In this document: in pieces, positions 41,454 to 50,216 of the stretch
How the letters are laid out: every line of letters begins with the position of its first letter
How positions within the stretch are numbered: the first letter of the stretch is position 1
From: Aristaeella hokkaidonensis
GTDB lineage: Bacteria; Bacillota; Clostridia; Christensenellales; Aristaeellaceae
Direction: 5' to 3'
Assembly (NCBI RefSeq): GCF_018128945.1
Contig: NZ_CP068393.1
Location: forward strand, 2,356,001-2,420,000
Length of the DNA stretch: 64,000 bases
Translations under genes and position numbers: made by a program
Notes under the pieces: model-generated
Told to the model about the DNA's origin: nothing
Database searches by the model: none
The model's input: only the letters and a program-made list of their open reading frames with translations

Positions 41454-41738
41454 ATGCTTTCCAAAAAGCACCTGACAAACAAACTGATGTATGCACCCCA
41501 TGCCTTCCTTGTGCTTGTCTGCATCTTCCTGAGTATATATCTCTTCCATGATTATATGATCCAGAGTCCGTGGCTCTTTTTACCGTTCGCCGGGTTAGTC
41601 ACAGGTGCTGCCTTCGGCCTGCTGTACCTGATCCATAGGGCCATCCGAAAAACCAGTGATAAGAAGCAGGGCGAAGAACAAAAAAATGGTCATCCAAGAA
41701 CTCAAAGAAGAAAGATACCAACTGAAATATCTTCATAA
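41454..41738 (+). CDS. Small membrane protein, C-terminus altered by IS remnant
   Basis: GGGGGAAAG precedes ATG 41454. The 94-aa product has two TM helices (~13-33, YAPHAFLVLVCIFLSIYLF; ~40-60) and a charged tail. The last ~17 codons (GHPRTQRRKIPTEISS) are read in another frame through an IS3-type transposase remnant starting at 41686, so the original C-terminus was probably lost when the element inserted. Confidence 0.65.
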   Translation: MLSKKHLTNKLMYAPHAFLVLVCIFLSIYLFHDYMIQSPWLFLPFAGLVTGAAFGLLYLIHRAIRKTSDKKQGEEQKNGHPRTQRRKIPTEISS

Positions 41739-41941
41739 AGCAATGTGTCTTTCCGGTTCCACGTACAATTACAAAGTCTCAAAAGTAGACGTGGTAAAAA
41801 ATCGAAGCAGTCGCATGTGTAATCAGGGAAATCTTTGAATACAACAAAGGTCAATACAACACCCGAAAAGCACACCACGAAGTGATCAACAAAAGCAATA
41901 AGATAAACCATAAAAGATCCAGCGATAAATGCACTGCATGA
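41686..41941 (+). pseudogene. IS3-family transposase (OrfB) N-terminal remnant
   Basis: MVIQELKEERYQLKYLHKAM and CLSGSTYNYKVSK, then after a frameshift IREIFEYNKGQYNTRKAHHE and VINKSNKINHKR, match the start of IS3/IS150-type OrfB (including the ...RRIHHEVINKGYKINHKRV type text). It stops at 41941 with no DDE core, so only ~85 codons of an inactive element remain. Confidence 0.8.
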
Positions 41942-42199
41942 ATCTTATATGAAAGTGTCCGAAAAAAACCATTTTAACAAGGAGAAGTTGGAAAAACAGC
42001 AGATAATCTCATTAATGACATAATTAGATATTATATAAAAAACATAGACGTAATCATTTTACTATGATATTATTCAATCAATTAGGAAACTATGTTGTAT
42101 TCCATTGTTATAACTATAATGAAACTTAAAATAGGTACATTATTTAGAATCAAAAATGCTTTTTCTGTCGGTTTGTACTATAACAAATTATAATATTGG

Positions 42200-42338
42200 G
42201 GGTAATAAGGATTGTACAATAAATGTAAACACGACAATCACAGTATTCTTTAGGGAAAACGATTATGTTTTTACGGAGTTTCCCTGTGCGCAAAGTACAG
42301 TTCATATATGGTTGCCAATAAGTGACATCATATTTTAA
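42200..42338 (+). pseudogene. C-terminal fragment of a secreted SH3-like protein
   Basis: The translation NKDCTINVNTTITVFFREND followed by YVFTEFPCAQSTVHIWLPIS matches the last ~45 residues of the intact protein at 45849-47081 (DCTINANTTITAFFREND...WLPISDI). No upstream domain or ribosome binding site is present. It is a displaced copy of that gene's 3' end. Nothing else is seen in 41942-42199. Confidence 0.88.
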
Positions 42339-42398
42339 TAGGATTTGATTGATTGGATGGATGAGCGTTCTGTGACATATGAAAGGAAGTTGCGGGCT

Positions 42399-43319
42399 AT
42401 GAAGAATAAACGGATTGTTGCTTTTGCTGTCGTGTTAGTTTTTCTATTCTCATTTACCTCATCGCATGCCACAACCAGTTCCGAGAAAGAAAATACTTAT
42501 AATGCAGCCGTCATGCAGTTGGAAAATTATCTTGAATCCATCAGTAGTAATACTGTTGATCTTGAGGGAGCTTTATCTACATTCAATGAACTTGGCGGTT
42601 ACTCAAAGAGCTTACAATTTGGTTACTATGTTCAGATATTGATAAAAATCTCACAAGGAGAATATGATCTGGAACTGGACAACCTTCTTTCCATGCTACA
42701 AAATAATGAAGGATTCAAGAATTACCTTGTAGATATGCGTAATGATTCATCTATTGGAACAATCGATGAAATAGAAGCATATGCACATGCACGAGAAGCA
42801 GAATACAAGGGACAGACAGAACAAGCCAAGGAATACTATAGGAATTGTTTGGATTTTTATGATTCTTCGTCTCGTTATTATGCTCTTGTAAGTTTGACTG
42901 ATAAACAAACATATGAAAATGCGCTAGAGCTAATGAGATCGGGAGATTTAGCAGGAGCGTATTATGCCTTTAAGGAAATTGAACGATATAATGATAGCTC
43001 GGATAGAATGGCTGCTATTGAACGGCAACTAGGGTACAAGCCATTGTCTCCAATTGATAATTGGCAACCTGCTTCTGAAGTATCACAAGCAACGACACAA
43101 ATAGGAATTGTAACTGTCCAAGGAGTTATGGCAAACAGTGATGCCCGATTAGTCCGAACGCTTCCTAATCCGGACAGTGATCTGGTTGCCAGAGTGTACG
43201 ATGGAGAACAATATCCATGCTATGATGTGGCGAATGGCACAAATGGCAAAACATGGTATAAGATCCTTGTTAACGAAAGTTGGGGATGGATATCTTCTAG
43301 TGTATCAACATTACAATAA
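42399..43319 (+). CDS. Secreted helical-repeat protein with C-terminal SH3-like domain
   Basis: GAAAGGAAG precedes ATG 42399. The 306-aa product has a signal peptide (IVAFAVVLVFLFSFTSSHA), a helical N-domain (~25-215: ENTYNAAVMQLENYLES, ELDNLLSMLQNNEGF, YYRNCLDFYDSSSRYYALVS) and a C-terminal SH3_3-like domain (~235-306: VMANSDARLVRTLPNPDSDL, NESWGWISSSVS). The N-domain is shared with the proteins at 43459 and 45849 and, more distantly, 57608. It is the only family member on the plus strand. Confidence 0.8.
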   Translation: MKNKRIVAFAVVLVFLFSFTSSHATTSSEKENTYNAAVMQLENYLESISSNTVDLEGALSTFNELGGYSKSLQFGYYVQILIKISQGEYDLELDNLLSMLQNNEGFKNYLVDMRNDSSIGTIDEIEAYAHAREAEYKGQTEQAKEYYRNCLDFYDSSSRYYALVSLTDKQTYENALELMRSGDLAGAYYAFKEIERYNDSSDRMAAIERQLGYKPLSPIDNWQPASEVSQATTQIGIVTVQGVMANSDARLVRTLPNPDSDLVARVYDGEQYPCYDVANGTNGKTWYKILVNESWGWISSSVSTLQ

Positions 43320-43407
43320 TACTAAATATACATCTGTCGGATACATAACAGAAGCATCTGTATCTTTCTGTCAGTTTCATGCATTTATAGAGCGCTTATA
43401 TATACAA

Positions 43408-43441
43408 TACCCTCCTTACTAGTTATCCAGTAAAGAGGGTA
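43408..43441. terminator. Convergent terminator
   Basis: TACCCTC...GAGGGTA with inner CTTACT/AGTAAA forms the stem, between the convergent stops at 43319 and 43459. Confidence 0.65.
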
Positions 43442-43458
43442 CGCATCATTTCCGGAAA

Positions 43459-45549
43459 TTATGGTTTTCGTTCGATAAATACTTCCTGGTTTTGAATAGT
43501 GATTGTTTTTCCCGAGTTCTCATAAAACAATAAGCTTGGATCAATAGTATTATATTTAGAATATCCCTCAGTAATTTGCCCCGTATCGTTGTTATTAAGA
43601 ACAATCCCAATATGTGTATTCTTTTCCAGTTTCCCCATCACTTGGATCGTTTTCTTCTTTCTAGAGAACAAATCATTCCCGCTTTTTGAAGTATTGTCAT
43701 CTATAGCCAGATAGCCTTCTATAGCCATCATGCCATCATAGTTATATATTCCGCCCCCCGCATTAGAAGCTTGATTGTTTTGTATCTTATTGTTCTGAGA
43801 AAAACTAATGCGTCCAGTATCTATATATAGACCTCCGCCTCTTCGATTTGCCTTATTGCCTTGTATAGTTACATCTGTCATGGTCAGCAATGCATATACC
43901 CCTTGCTTACTATTGTTTCCATGAAATATAGCACCACCACAAGATGAAACTGAATTGTCTTTTATTATGCTCTTAGTAATTGTCATGGTTCCATGGCTTG
44001 CGATTCCTCCGCCATTTACAGCATCTCTATTTTCGCAAATCTCAGTATTGTTTATAGTAGCATCACCATCTGACCAAATGCCAGCACCACCGCCTTTACA
44101 TGTATTGTTTTCAATTCGACATTCATCAATTGATATTATTCCATGACTATATATGCCGCCTCCATCCTTTGTTGCATAGTTCTTGGAAATAACGGAAGCA
44201 CCTCGTACTTTTAGCACTCCACCTTTTTCCACATAGATAGCGCCACCATGATAGGCTTGGTTCCCTTCAATGTTTACACCATCCACAACAAGGGAACCAT
44301 AAATAATGATTCCACCGCCAAGGTTTTTAGTGTTTCCTCCAGTAATTGTCCCTTTTCCCGTTCGATCAACAATCGTTAATGAACTACCTTCCAAAACAAC
44401 TATGACCGATCCTTCATCCACTGCTTTAGAGCACGCACGATCTATAGTATGTCCATTTAATTCTATCGTAATTGGGATCTCCCCACTGATCGTAATAGGT
44501 TTCTCGTTATCTCCCCCAAAAATATTATTGTCTAAAACATAGGTAGTACCATTTGAAGCTGTTTCAATTGAATGTTGCAACTCTCCCCAAGTAGTGACTG
44601 TATGTGTTGGGGTTGATTTATTTGTAGGTTGATTGTTTAGAATGGCTCCCTCAGCCTTTATTTTCCCAACAATAGATACCACTTTGAAATCATAAGTATT
44701 TCCTTCTATAAGATTATGAATTATTATTTCTCTCTCTGTAGTGTTTCCGAAGTATGTCCAATCATTGCTTGTTGAGTTCTTAAAATACACCTCATAGGCC
44801 GTTGCATGTCTTGCTTTACTCCAGGAAATTTTAATCTCTGTAGGTTTTGATTCTATAGCCTTTAGGTTTTTTACTGGCTGAAGATTATCAGTTGGCGATA
44901 CAGGCTTATAACCAAGTTGTTTTTCAATTGCAACCATTCTATCAGAACTGTCACTATACCGCTCAATAGCTTGAAAAGCATAATATGCCCCTGCATAATC
45001 TCCTGTATTCATAAGATCAAGTCCTTTATCATATGCCATTTGATCTGCAGAACTAACAAGAGCATAATAATGTTGCGAAGCATCATAAAACGTTATGCAA
45101 CTCCTATAATGCTCTTGCGCACTTTCGTTTTCGCCTTTATACTCTGATTCACGCGCATGAGCATATTCCACAAGTTCATCAATCGTACCTATAGATGAAT
45201 CATTTCGCATGTCAGCTAAATAGCTTTTGAAACCCTCATTAACTTCAAGCATTGATAGAAGGTTATCCAATTCCAAATCATATTCTTCATTGTCAATTTT
45301 TGCCAAAGCAGAAATGTAATAACTGAAGTGAAGGCTCATTGAATACCCACGAAGCTCATTGAAGGTAGAAAAGATTCCATCCAATTCTGTGCTATTATGA
45401 TTGAGTGATTCGATATAAGTTTCCAATTGCACAATAGCGGCATTATAATTACTCTCTTTTTCCAAACTGGATAAAGCATGTGCGTCAATTAACGAAAATA
45501 AAAGCATTACAAAAACAGCCCATGTTATAATGCGTTTTATTATCTTCAT
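43459..45549 (-). CDS. Secreted helical-repeat + FN3 + beta-helix protein
   Basis: The 696-aa protein has a signal peptide (ITWAVFVMLLFSLIDAHA). The same helical N-domain as at 42399 spans ~25-215 (FSTFNELRGYSMSLHFSYYI, DSSIGTIDELVEYAHARESE). An FN3 domain follows (~228-305, NLKAIESKPTEIKISWSKA), then a right-handed beta-helix (~330-696) with repeated GGGI/GGAI turns (GGGIIIYGSLVV, GGAIYVEKGGVL, GGGIYSHGIISI). This is an adhesin-like surface protein built on a shared N-terminal module. It lies at the 3' end of the type VII locus but 300 bp away, probably with its own promoter. Confidence 0.85.
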   Translation of the reverse strand: MKIIKRIITWAVFVMLLFSLIDAHALSSLEKESNYNAAIVQLETYIESLNHNSTELDGIFSTFNELRGYSMSLHFSYYISALAKIDNEEYDLELDNLLSMLEVNEGFKSYLADMRNDSSIGTIDELVEYAHARESEYKGENESAQEHYRSCITFYDASQHYYALVSSADQMAYDKGLDLMNTGDYAGAYYAFQAIERYSDSSDRMVAIEKQLGYKPVSPTDNLQPVKNLKAIESKPTEIKISWSKARHATAYEVYFKNSTSNDWTYFGNTTEREIIIHNLIEGNTYDFKVVSIVGKIKAEGAILNNQPTNKSTPTHTVTTWGELQHSIETASNGTTYVLDNNIFGGDNEKPITISGEIPITIELNGHTIDRACSKAVDEGSVIVVLEGSSLTIVDRTGKGTITGGNTKNLGGGIIIYGSLVVDGVNIEGNQAYHGGAIYVEKGGVLKVRGASVISKNYATKDGGGIYSHGIISIDECRIENNTCKGGGAGIWSDGDATINNTEICENRDAVNGGGIASHGTMTITKSIIKDNSVSSCGGAIFHGNNSKQGVYALLTMTDVTIQGNKANRRGGGLYIDTGRISFSQNNKIQNNQASNAGGGIYNYDGMMAIEGYLAIDDNTSKSGNDLFSRKKKTIQVMGKLEKNTHIGIVLNNNDTGQITEGYSKYNTIDPSLLFYENSGKTITIQNQEVFIERKP

Positions 45550-45742
45550 AGGATTCTATCTCCCCCTCAAAACAAAGCAGCAGGCAAATTATAGTTAAGG
45601 ATCAACTGTAAATGTTTTTCCACTCACTATATAACCATAAACTATGGAAATCAGTGTGTATTATCCTGCAGGTATTTCTCTATACGTTGAATATATTTCA
45701 CTAAAGCAAATAGGCTTGTCCTGACCCCATGTTATGATGAGG

Positions 45743-45799
45743 CTATTGAGAATAAAAAACTAACACGACAGTAAAAGTAACAATCCGTTTATTCTTCTT
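45743..45799 (-). pseudogene. Signal-peptide fragment of the same secreted family
   Basis: The minus strand reads KNKRIVTFTVVLVFYSQ then stop, matching MKNKRIVAFAVVLVFLFSF of the gene at 42399. It is a 17-codon scrap without a start, in the 300-bp gap between 45549 and 45849. Nothing else is seen in that gap. Confidence 0.7.
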
Positions 45800-45848
45800 T
45801 GCCCGAAACTTATGTCACAGAAGGCTAATCCACCCCATCAATAAAGCC

Positions 45849-47081
45849 CTATTTAAATAAGATGTCGCTTATTGGCAACCACATACGGACTGTGCCTTGT
45901 GCACAGGAAAACTCTGCAAAAACATAATCGTTTTCCCTAAAGAACGCTGTGATTGTCGTGTTTGCATTTATTGTACAATCCTGATTACGATTAAATGAAT
46001 CATTAGGTCCCCATAATGGAGTAATTATTTGGGTTGTTACTCCTTCAAAAGACTCCAGAGCGGAAATCTGCGGAATACTATCCGAAACATTTACAGCATT
46101 CTGTGGCAGATACGCATATCTTTCAAAAGCTGTAGAGTAAACTATATCAGCATATACCCATCCATTTTCAACAAAATATACTGTGAGTCTATTAGAATGC
46201 TTACTGTCTGTTTTGAATCCACCGGCACTAGCGCCTTTTGCATAGTTGTTTCCCGGTCCGTATTTGGAAAACCAACGGCCCTCATGTGTTTTGAGTTTGG
46301 CACTAATGCCTGGATAACTCTGAGATAGAACCGGTATCAATTCTATGGTATCAGGTGCTTCTGTAGGAGTAGAAATCACCACTTCCATAGCCTCAGGTGT
46401 GGGCACTTCTGTAGGTACTGGTGTCTCCTGAGCAGGATCATAGCCAAGCACTTGAACTATATAATCCATACGCTGGATACTATCATCATATCCATTAATT
46501 TCAGCAAAAAGGCGATATGCACTGACTAATTCATTATTGTTCATCAATTCTCTAGCTTTGGCATATTTTGAGGCATATTCACCCATTGCAAGAGATTTGT
46601 ACCGATCACTTGCATCATAAAAATTGATTGAATTCGCATAAAAAGTAATAGCTGCTGTGATGTCGCCATTTTGTTCTGCTTCTCTACCTTTAACATAATT
46701 AAGCATTTCAGGCACAGAAAGAATACTCAGACTATTAATATCATTATGTATGTACTCCTGAAAGCTTTCATTTTGCTCCAACATATTGATCCAAAACTTG
46801 TAATCGAAATCAAAACTTCCTTGAATCGCCTTCAAGAGCACGTTTGTAAAATAATTAAACCCTTTACTCATCTTATAGCTTTGTAATGAATCAAAAGAGG
46901 CAATAATCTGCTCTAATTCAGCAGCAGGCCTACCTGGTGTTTGCAGCCAGCTCTCCAATTGATGAATTGTTGCATTATATAGTTCTTCCTTTTCCATGCT
47001 GGATGCATCTGCAATTGACACACCTGCAAAGAGTATCATTACTATCAATAAGATGGATATCATGCCTTTTATCTTATTCAT
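45849..47081 (-). CDS. Secreted helical-repeat protein with SH3-like C-terminus
   Basis: The 410-aa protein has a signal peptide (ISILLIVMILFAGVSIADA). The helical N-domain (~28-215: EELYNATIHQLESWLQT, AITFYANSINFYDASDRY) is followed by a Pro/Thr-rich linker (ETPVPTEVPTPEAMEV) and an SH3-type domain (~262-330: EGRWFSKYGPGNNYAKG, VENGWVYADIVY). A distal domain ends FFRENDYVFAEFSCAQGT. It is the last gene of the tightly packed type VII operon, 75 bp after a WXG100-like gene. It may help secreted substrates cross or bind the wall. Confidence 0.82.
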   Translation of the reverse strand: MNKIKGMISILLIVMILFAGVSIADASSMEKEELYNATIHQLESWLQTPGRPAAELEQIIASFDSLQSYKMSKGFNYFTNVLLKAIQGSFDFDYKFWINMLEQNESFQEYIHNDINSLSILSVPEMLNYVKGREAEQNGDITAAITFYANSINFYDASDRYKSLAMGEYASKYAKARELMNNNELVSAYRLFAEINGYDDSIQRMDYIVQVLGYDPAQETPVPTEVPTPEAMEVVISTPTEAPDTIELIPVLSQSYPGISAKLKTHEGRWFSKYGPGNNYAKGASAGGFKTDSKHSNRLTVYFVENGWVYADIVYSTAFERYAYLPQNAVNVSDSIPQISALESFEGVTTQIITPLWGPNDSFNRNQDCTINANTTITAFFRENDYVFAEFSCAQGTVRMWLPISDILFK

Positions 47082-47155
47082 ACAAATCCTTATTCCTTAC
47101 CCGAAGCAAAATTTTTCATACGACATCACAGCATACCATAGAACATGGCAAATTC

Positions 47156-47467
47156 TTATTTATTGTATGCATCCTGAATCTGTTTTGTAATACTGACTTC
47201 CACTTTTTCGTTACTGCTATAATTCCCGCTGGCATTGTCAAGCAGGCCCTTTACTCTTGCAGCAAAATCGATCACATCGTCGAAGTTATCCACCGCCTTT
47301 GCAAGCTGTCCGAAAAAGCTATCTGCTGTGCCGCAGATCCATGCACTCCGAGCTTGTTCCAAACTCTCCCGCATAGTCTGCTGGATCAATCCCAAATCTT
47401 TTTGCGCAGCTCCAATTATTGCCGAAGCAGTATTTATCTGTGGTATGGATACATCAAATTCAGCCAT
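47156..47467 (-). CDS. WXG100-like protein
   Basis: The 103-aa protein is all-helical, with SLEQARSAWICGTADSFFGQ at the hairpin where WXG100 proteins have W-x-G (here W-I-C-G). It ends in a flexible tail (SITKQIQDAYNK). It is one of three small helical proteins in a row (47156-48123) in the type VII operon. They are probably secreted partners or chaperone-like carriers for the effector. Confidence 0.75.
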   Translation of the reverse strand: MAEFDVSIPQINTASAIIGAAQKDLGLIQQTMRESLEQARSAWICGTADSFFGQLAKAVDNFDDVIDFAARVKGLLDNASGNYSSNEKVEVSITKQIQDAYNK

Positions 47468-47490
47468 AAAACCACCATCATTTAATCAAT

Positions 47491-47802
47491 TTATTTAAAA
47501 GCATTCATCACTTTATCCATAACGGTTTTTGTTGACGTCTCAGTTTTATCCCAATTCTGTATTATTTGCTCAAGAAGTGTAGCAAATCCATCCACATCTT
47601 TTTCAAGTTCGTTAAAACGATCCTGCATATTCGCAGCAATTCCCTGCAGATTATCGGCAGCATCACTTTTCCAACTACTTTTCAGATTACTAACCGAGCT
47701 GGATATGTTGGATAGTTTTCCCTTCATTGTGCTTTTCTGTTCACGAATAACGCCCAATACTCTTACAGCTTCATCAAGCGAAATACCAACATTATTAGCC
47801 AT
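47491..47802 (-). CDS. WXG100-like protein
   Basis: The 103-aa helical hairpin protein has SNLKSSWKSDAADNLQGIAA at the turn (W-K-S instead of W-x-G), as in divergent WXG100 proteins. I chose ATG 47802 (MANNVGISLDEAVRVLG) over a longer frame. The gene sits 23 bp before the next WXG100-like gene and 36 bp after the previous one. Divergent turns suggest heterodimers with specific partners rather than a general EsxA. Confidence 0.8.
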   Translation of the reverse strand: MANNVGISLDEAVRVLGVIREQKSTMKGKLSNISSSVSNLKSSWKSDAADNLQGIAANMQDRFNELEKDVDGFATLLEQIIQNWDKTETSTKTVMDKVMNAFK

Positions 47803-47838
47803 AATCAAAAACCTCTCTTTCTTTACTGCTTTTTAAGA

Positions 47839-48123
47839 TTAGACCATATTTGCCTTAATCGTGTTTTCATAACTAACAGCTGCTGTCTCTAAAGCTTCTG
47901 CGCTTGCATCAAGTTTTTTCTGCATTGTTTCAAATGATTCACGATAAGACTCGATCTTAGAGATGTACGCTTGTCCATCCTCACTTGTAAAGCTCTTCCC
48001 CAGATTGTCTACTGTTTCAAACAGTATCCTTGATGCAGAACCATAGCTAGCTGCATCATCCTTGATTCCACTCGCCGTTGATTTGATCCTTGAAGTGTTT
48101 CCGATGATCTCTCCAGATGCCAT
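47839..48123 (-). CDS. WXG100-like protein
   Basis: AAGGAGG precedes ATG 48123. The 94-aa helical protein has DNLGKSFTSEDGQAYISKIE at the hairpin, with Phe in place of Trp and S-E-D in place of the Gly. The spacing and length are those of WXG100 proteins (LDASAEALETAAVSYENTIK in the second helix). It is part of the type VII operon. Confidence 0.78.
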   Translation of the reverse strand: MASGEIIGNTSRIKSTASGIKDDAASYGSASRILFETVDNLGKSFTSEDGQAYISKIESYRESFETMQKKLDASAEALETAAVSYENTIKANMV

Positions 48124-48184
48124 TGATAAACCCTCCTTCTCATAATAACAGTGTAACAACTGTTTTCAACCCATTTTTGTTTTA

Positions 48185-48880
48185 TTACTCCGCATCACCA
48201 ATAGTCAGTAAAAAATCTCTAACCTGCATACCATCAATCTGAATAGTAATATGCCACAATCCGGAATCCCAAGCAATCACCTCCTCATAAAAATCATCCA
48301 GATTTACATAAACAGTTCCGCTTTCTATTAATTTACACACCCGATTTCCTGATACTATTTTCCCCCCTTTAGGATCTGTTATGATTAATGTCATTTCCTC
48401 CTCTGAATTCTGACTCTGGCTGTATATCAATTCAGCAATGAGCGCCTTTGATTTGATTTCACTTAAACTAGCCTTCAGTGAGTGAATTCTGTATGCCTGT
48501 GAATAATGGTCAATATTCTCACATACTGTGCATAAAAATGTTGGATCTTTCTCGAAATATTCTCTGTCGACCAATATAAGAGAACTGTTTTTCAGCGTAA
48601 ATCCATGCTCAGAGTATTTCGGTTCAGGCGTTGGATTTACACCACCTCCACCCCCATCATTATCTTGCAAAAGAATAATCAACAAACATATACCAGCAAC
48701 CAGAACCACTATAGCAATAATCCACCATGGAATCTTAGGTTTTTGCGGATCATCATTATCATGATGATCTTCAGGTTGTTCTATACCTGTATCATCATGT
48801 TTGAGCATAATGTCACCAGGTCGTGCGAAACCGCCCGTCTCAATTTTACAAGCTTTATCCTGCTCTGGCACAATAATCAC
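48185..48880 (-). CDS. Single-pass membrane protein of the type VII locus
   Basis: The 231-aa protein starts with GTG overlapping the upstream stop by 4 nt (GTGA). An acidic cytoplasmic part (~1-50) is followed by one TM helix (~52-74, PWWIIAIVVLVAGICLLIIL), a Gly-rich stretch and a ~150-residue outside domain of beta character (TLIITDPKGGKIVSGNRVCK, WHITIQIDGMQVRDFLLTIG). It has none of the features I know for EssA, EssB or EsaA, but it is the only integral membrane protein in the locus besides EssC. It may replace one of them. Confidence 0.7.
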   Translation of the reverse strand: MIIVPEQDKACKIETGGFARPGDIMLKHDDTGIEQPEDHHDNDDPQKPKIPWWIIAIVVLVAGICLLIILLQDNDGGGGGVNPTPEPKYSEHGFTLKNSSLILVDREYFEKDPTFLCTVCENIDHYSQAYRIHSLKASLSEIKSKALIAELIYSQSQNSEEEMTLIITDPKGGKIVSGNRVCKLIESGTVYVNLDDFYEEVIAWDSGLWHITIQIDGMQVRDFLLTIGDAE

Positions 48881-50202
48881 CTGCCTTCAATACTGAAATT
48901 ATATTCGGCACAAATCTGCCCATCAATATACAATTCATACCGATACGAATCAGTTTTCAGATTATAAGGTGAATTCACAAACTGCTGCATCAAATTGTCA
49001 AGATCCATTGTTATCATAAACATCTTCTCATTAATAACCAAATTGTTTTCCTCTGTCTTTTTCACTCCATTATTTTCACTTCTGAGCACCGACATAACAG
49101 AAATTGTTGTATCTTTTTCACCGGTATATTCCATTGATACAATAAAACAGAAAACCGTATTCTCAAGTAACAGAGAACTGATAGTGTAATCTTCCGGTGA
49201 TATAAACAATGCTGGTTTCTTGTTATATAGTTTCTCGAATGACTCACCGGAATACTCCAGTACCTGCTTATCAATTCCAACTAATGAGATATGCCTAAAA
49301 CGAATATCTTGTCTGCTCATCCGATCTGCAGCAGGTATAGAAAAAGAGCAGTTGCTTAAGACATCGCAGTTTGTTGAGTCCATAACCGTAACAGTATAAT
49401 TGGTCCCTGGTATCAAATCAGTCAGTTCAAATGACTGGTTCGTACAATCAAATCTTAAGATTTCATCAAGAGAATTACTCTCACAGACAGACACCGTGTA
49501 TTCTTTTCCTTCATCTGTATCAGTCCAAGAAATGGTTTCGCCATTCACCGTGGCATGATAATTTAGGACTATCGTTCGTTCCAACTGTGCAATCAGATCT
49601 CTGCACTTTTTTGCATAAATCGGAGCATCTTTATATTCTTCCATGGAGCTGAATATATTCAAGCAAAGATTCAATGAAGCACTATCCTTGTTTTGAGTTG
49701 CGTTTTCATAAATACTTACCGCATCCAGGTATCTAGCTTGTTGTTCTTCTGCGCTAATTTTTCTAAGACAGTCCTTCATCCTACTGATACTATCGGTCTC
49801 TGGTAATGATGAAGCAGTCGTATAGAATTCGATAGCTTCATCGTAATGTTGTTTTTGTTCACATAATCTGGCCATTGCGTATGCGTACCACAAGGCACTG
49901 TTATTGAAGTCACTGAGCCCTTTGAACAAATATGCAGCCACCTCAAAGTTTCCTCTCCCTATTTCGCTTTGCGCCATTGAAAACCGGTAATACATATCGG
50001 TATCTTTATATGTGGCAAGGGCTGTATTAGATTCGTAAGCACTTATAACATCATCATACTTTTCCAATTCAAAAGAAATAACCAGCGAATCATAAATCGA
50101 ACCAATATCAATACCTGAAACAATGGATTCTCCACCCGCATAGCTCATGAATAACAAAGGGATCAATAAAGCAATAGCAGCTATTCTGTGTATCTTCTTC
50201 AT
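48877..50202 (-). CDS. Secreted TPR-like protein of the type VII locus
   Basis: The 441-aa protein has a signal peptide (IAAIALLIPLLFMSYAGG). TPR-like helical repeats follow (~35-205: DDVISAYESNTALATYKDTD, EAIEFYTTASSLPETDSISR), then an FN3-like domain (~215-290, NGETISWTDTDEGKEYTVSV) and a beta-rich C-terminus. It is translationally coupled to the membrane protein downstream and follows the lipase gene by 14 bp. I chose ATG 50202. It could be an exported chaperone or part of the outer face of the machine. Confidence 0.75.
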   Translation of the reverse strand: MKKIHRIAAIALLIPLLFMSYAGGESIVSGIDIGSIYDSLVISFELEKYDDVISAYESNTALATYKDTDMYYRFSMAQSEIGRGNFEVAAYLFKGLSDFNNSALWYAYAMARLCEQKQHYDEAIEFYTTASSLPETDSISRMKDCLRKISAEEQQARYLDAVSIYENATQNKDSASLNLCLNIFSSMEEYKDAPIYAKKCRDLIAQLERTIVLNYHATVNGETISWTDTDEGKEYTVSVCESNSLDEILRFDCTNQSFELTDLIPGTNYTVTVMDSTNCDVLSNCSFSIPAADRMSRQDIRFRHISLVGIDKQVLEYSGESFEKLYNKKPALFISPEDYTISSLLLENTVFCFIVSMEYTGEKDTTISVMSVLRSENNGVKKTEENNLVINEKMFMITMDLDNLMQQFVNSPYNLKTDSYRYELYIDGQICAEYNFSIEGR

Positions 50203-50216
50203 TGCCAAGCTTCCCC

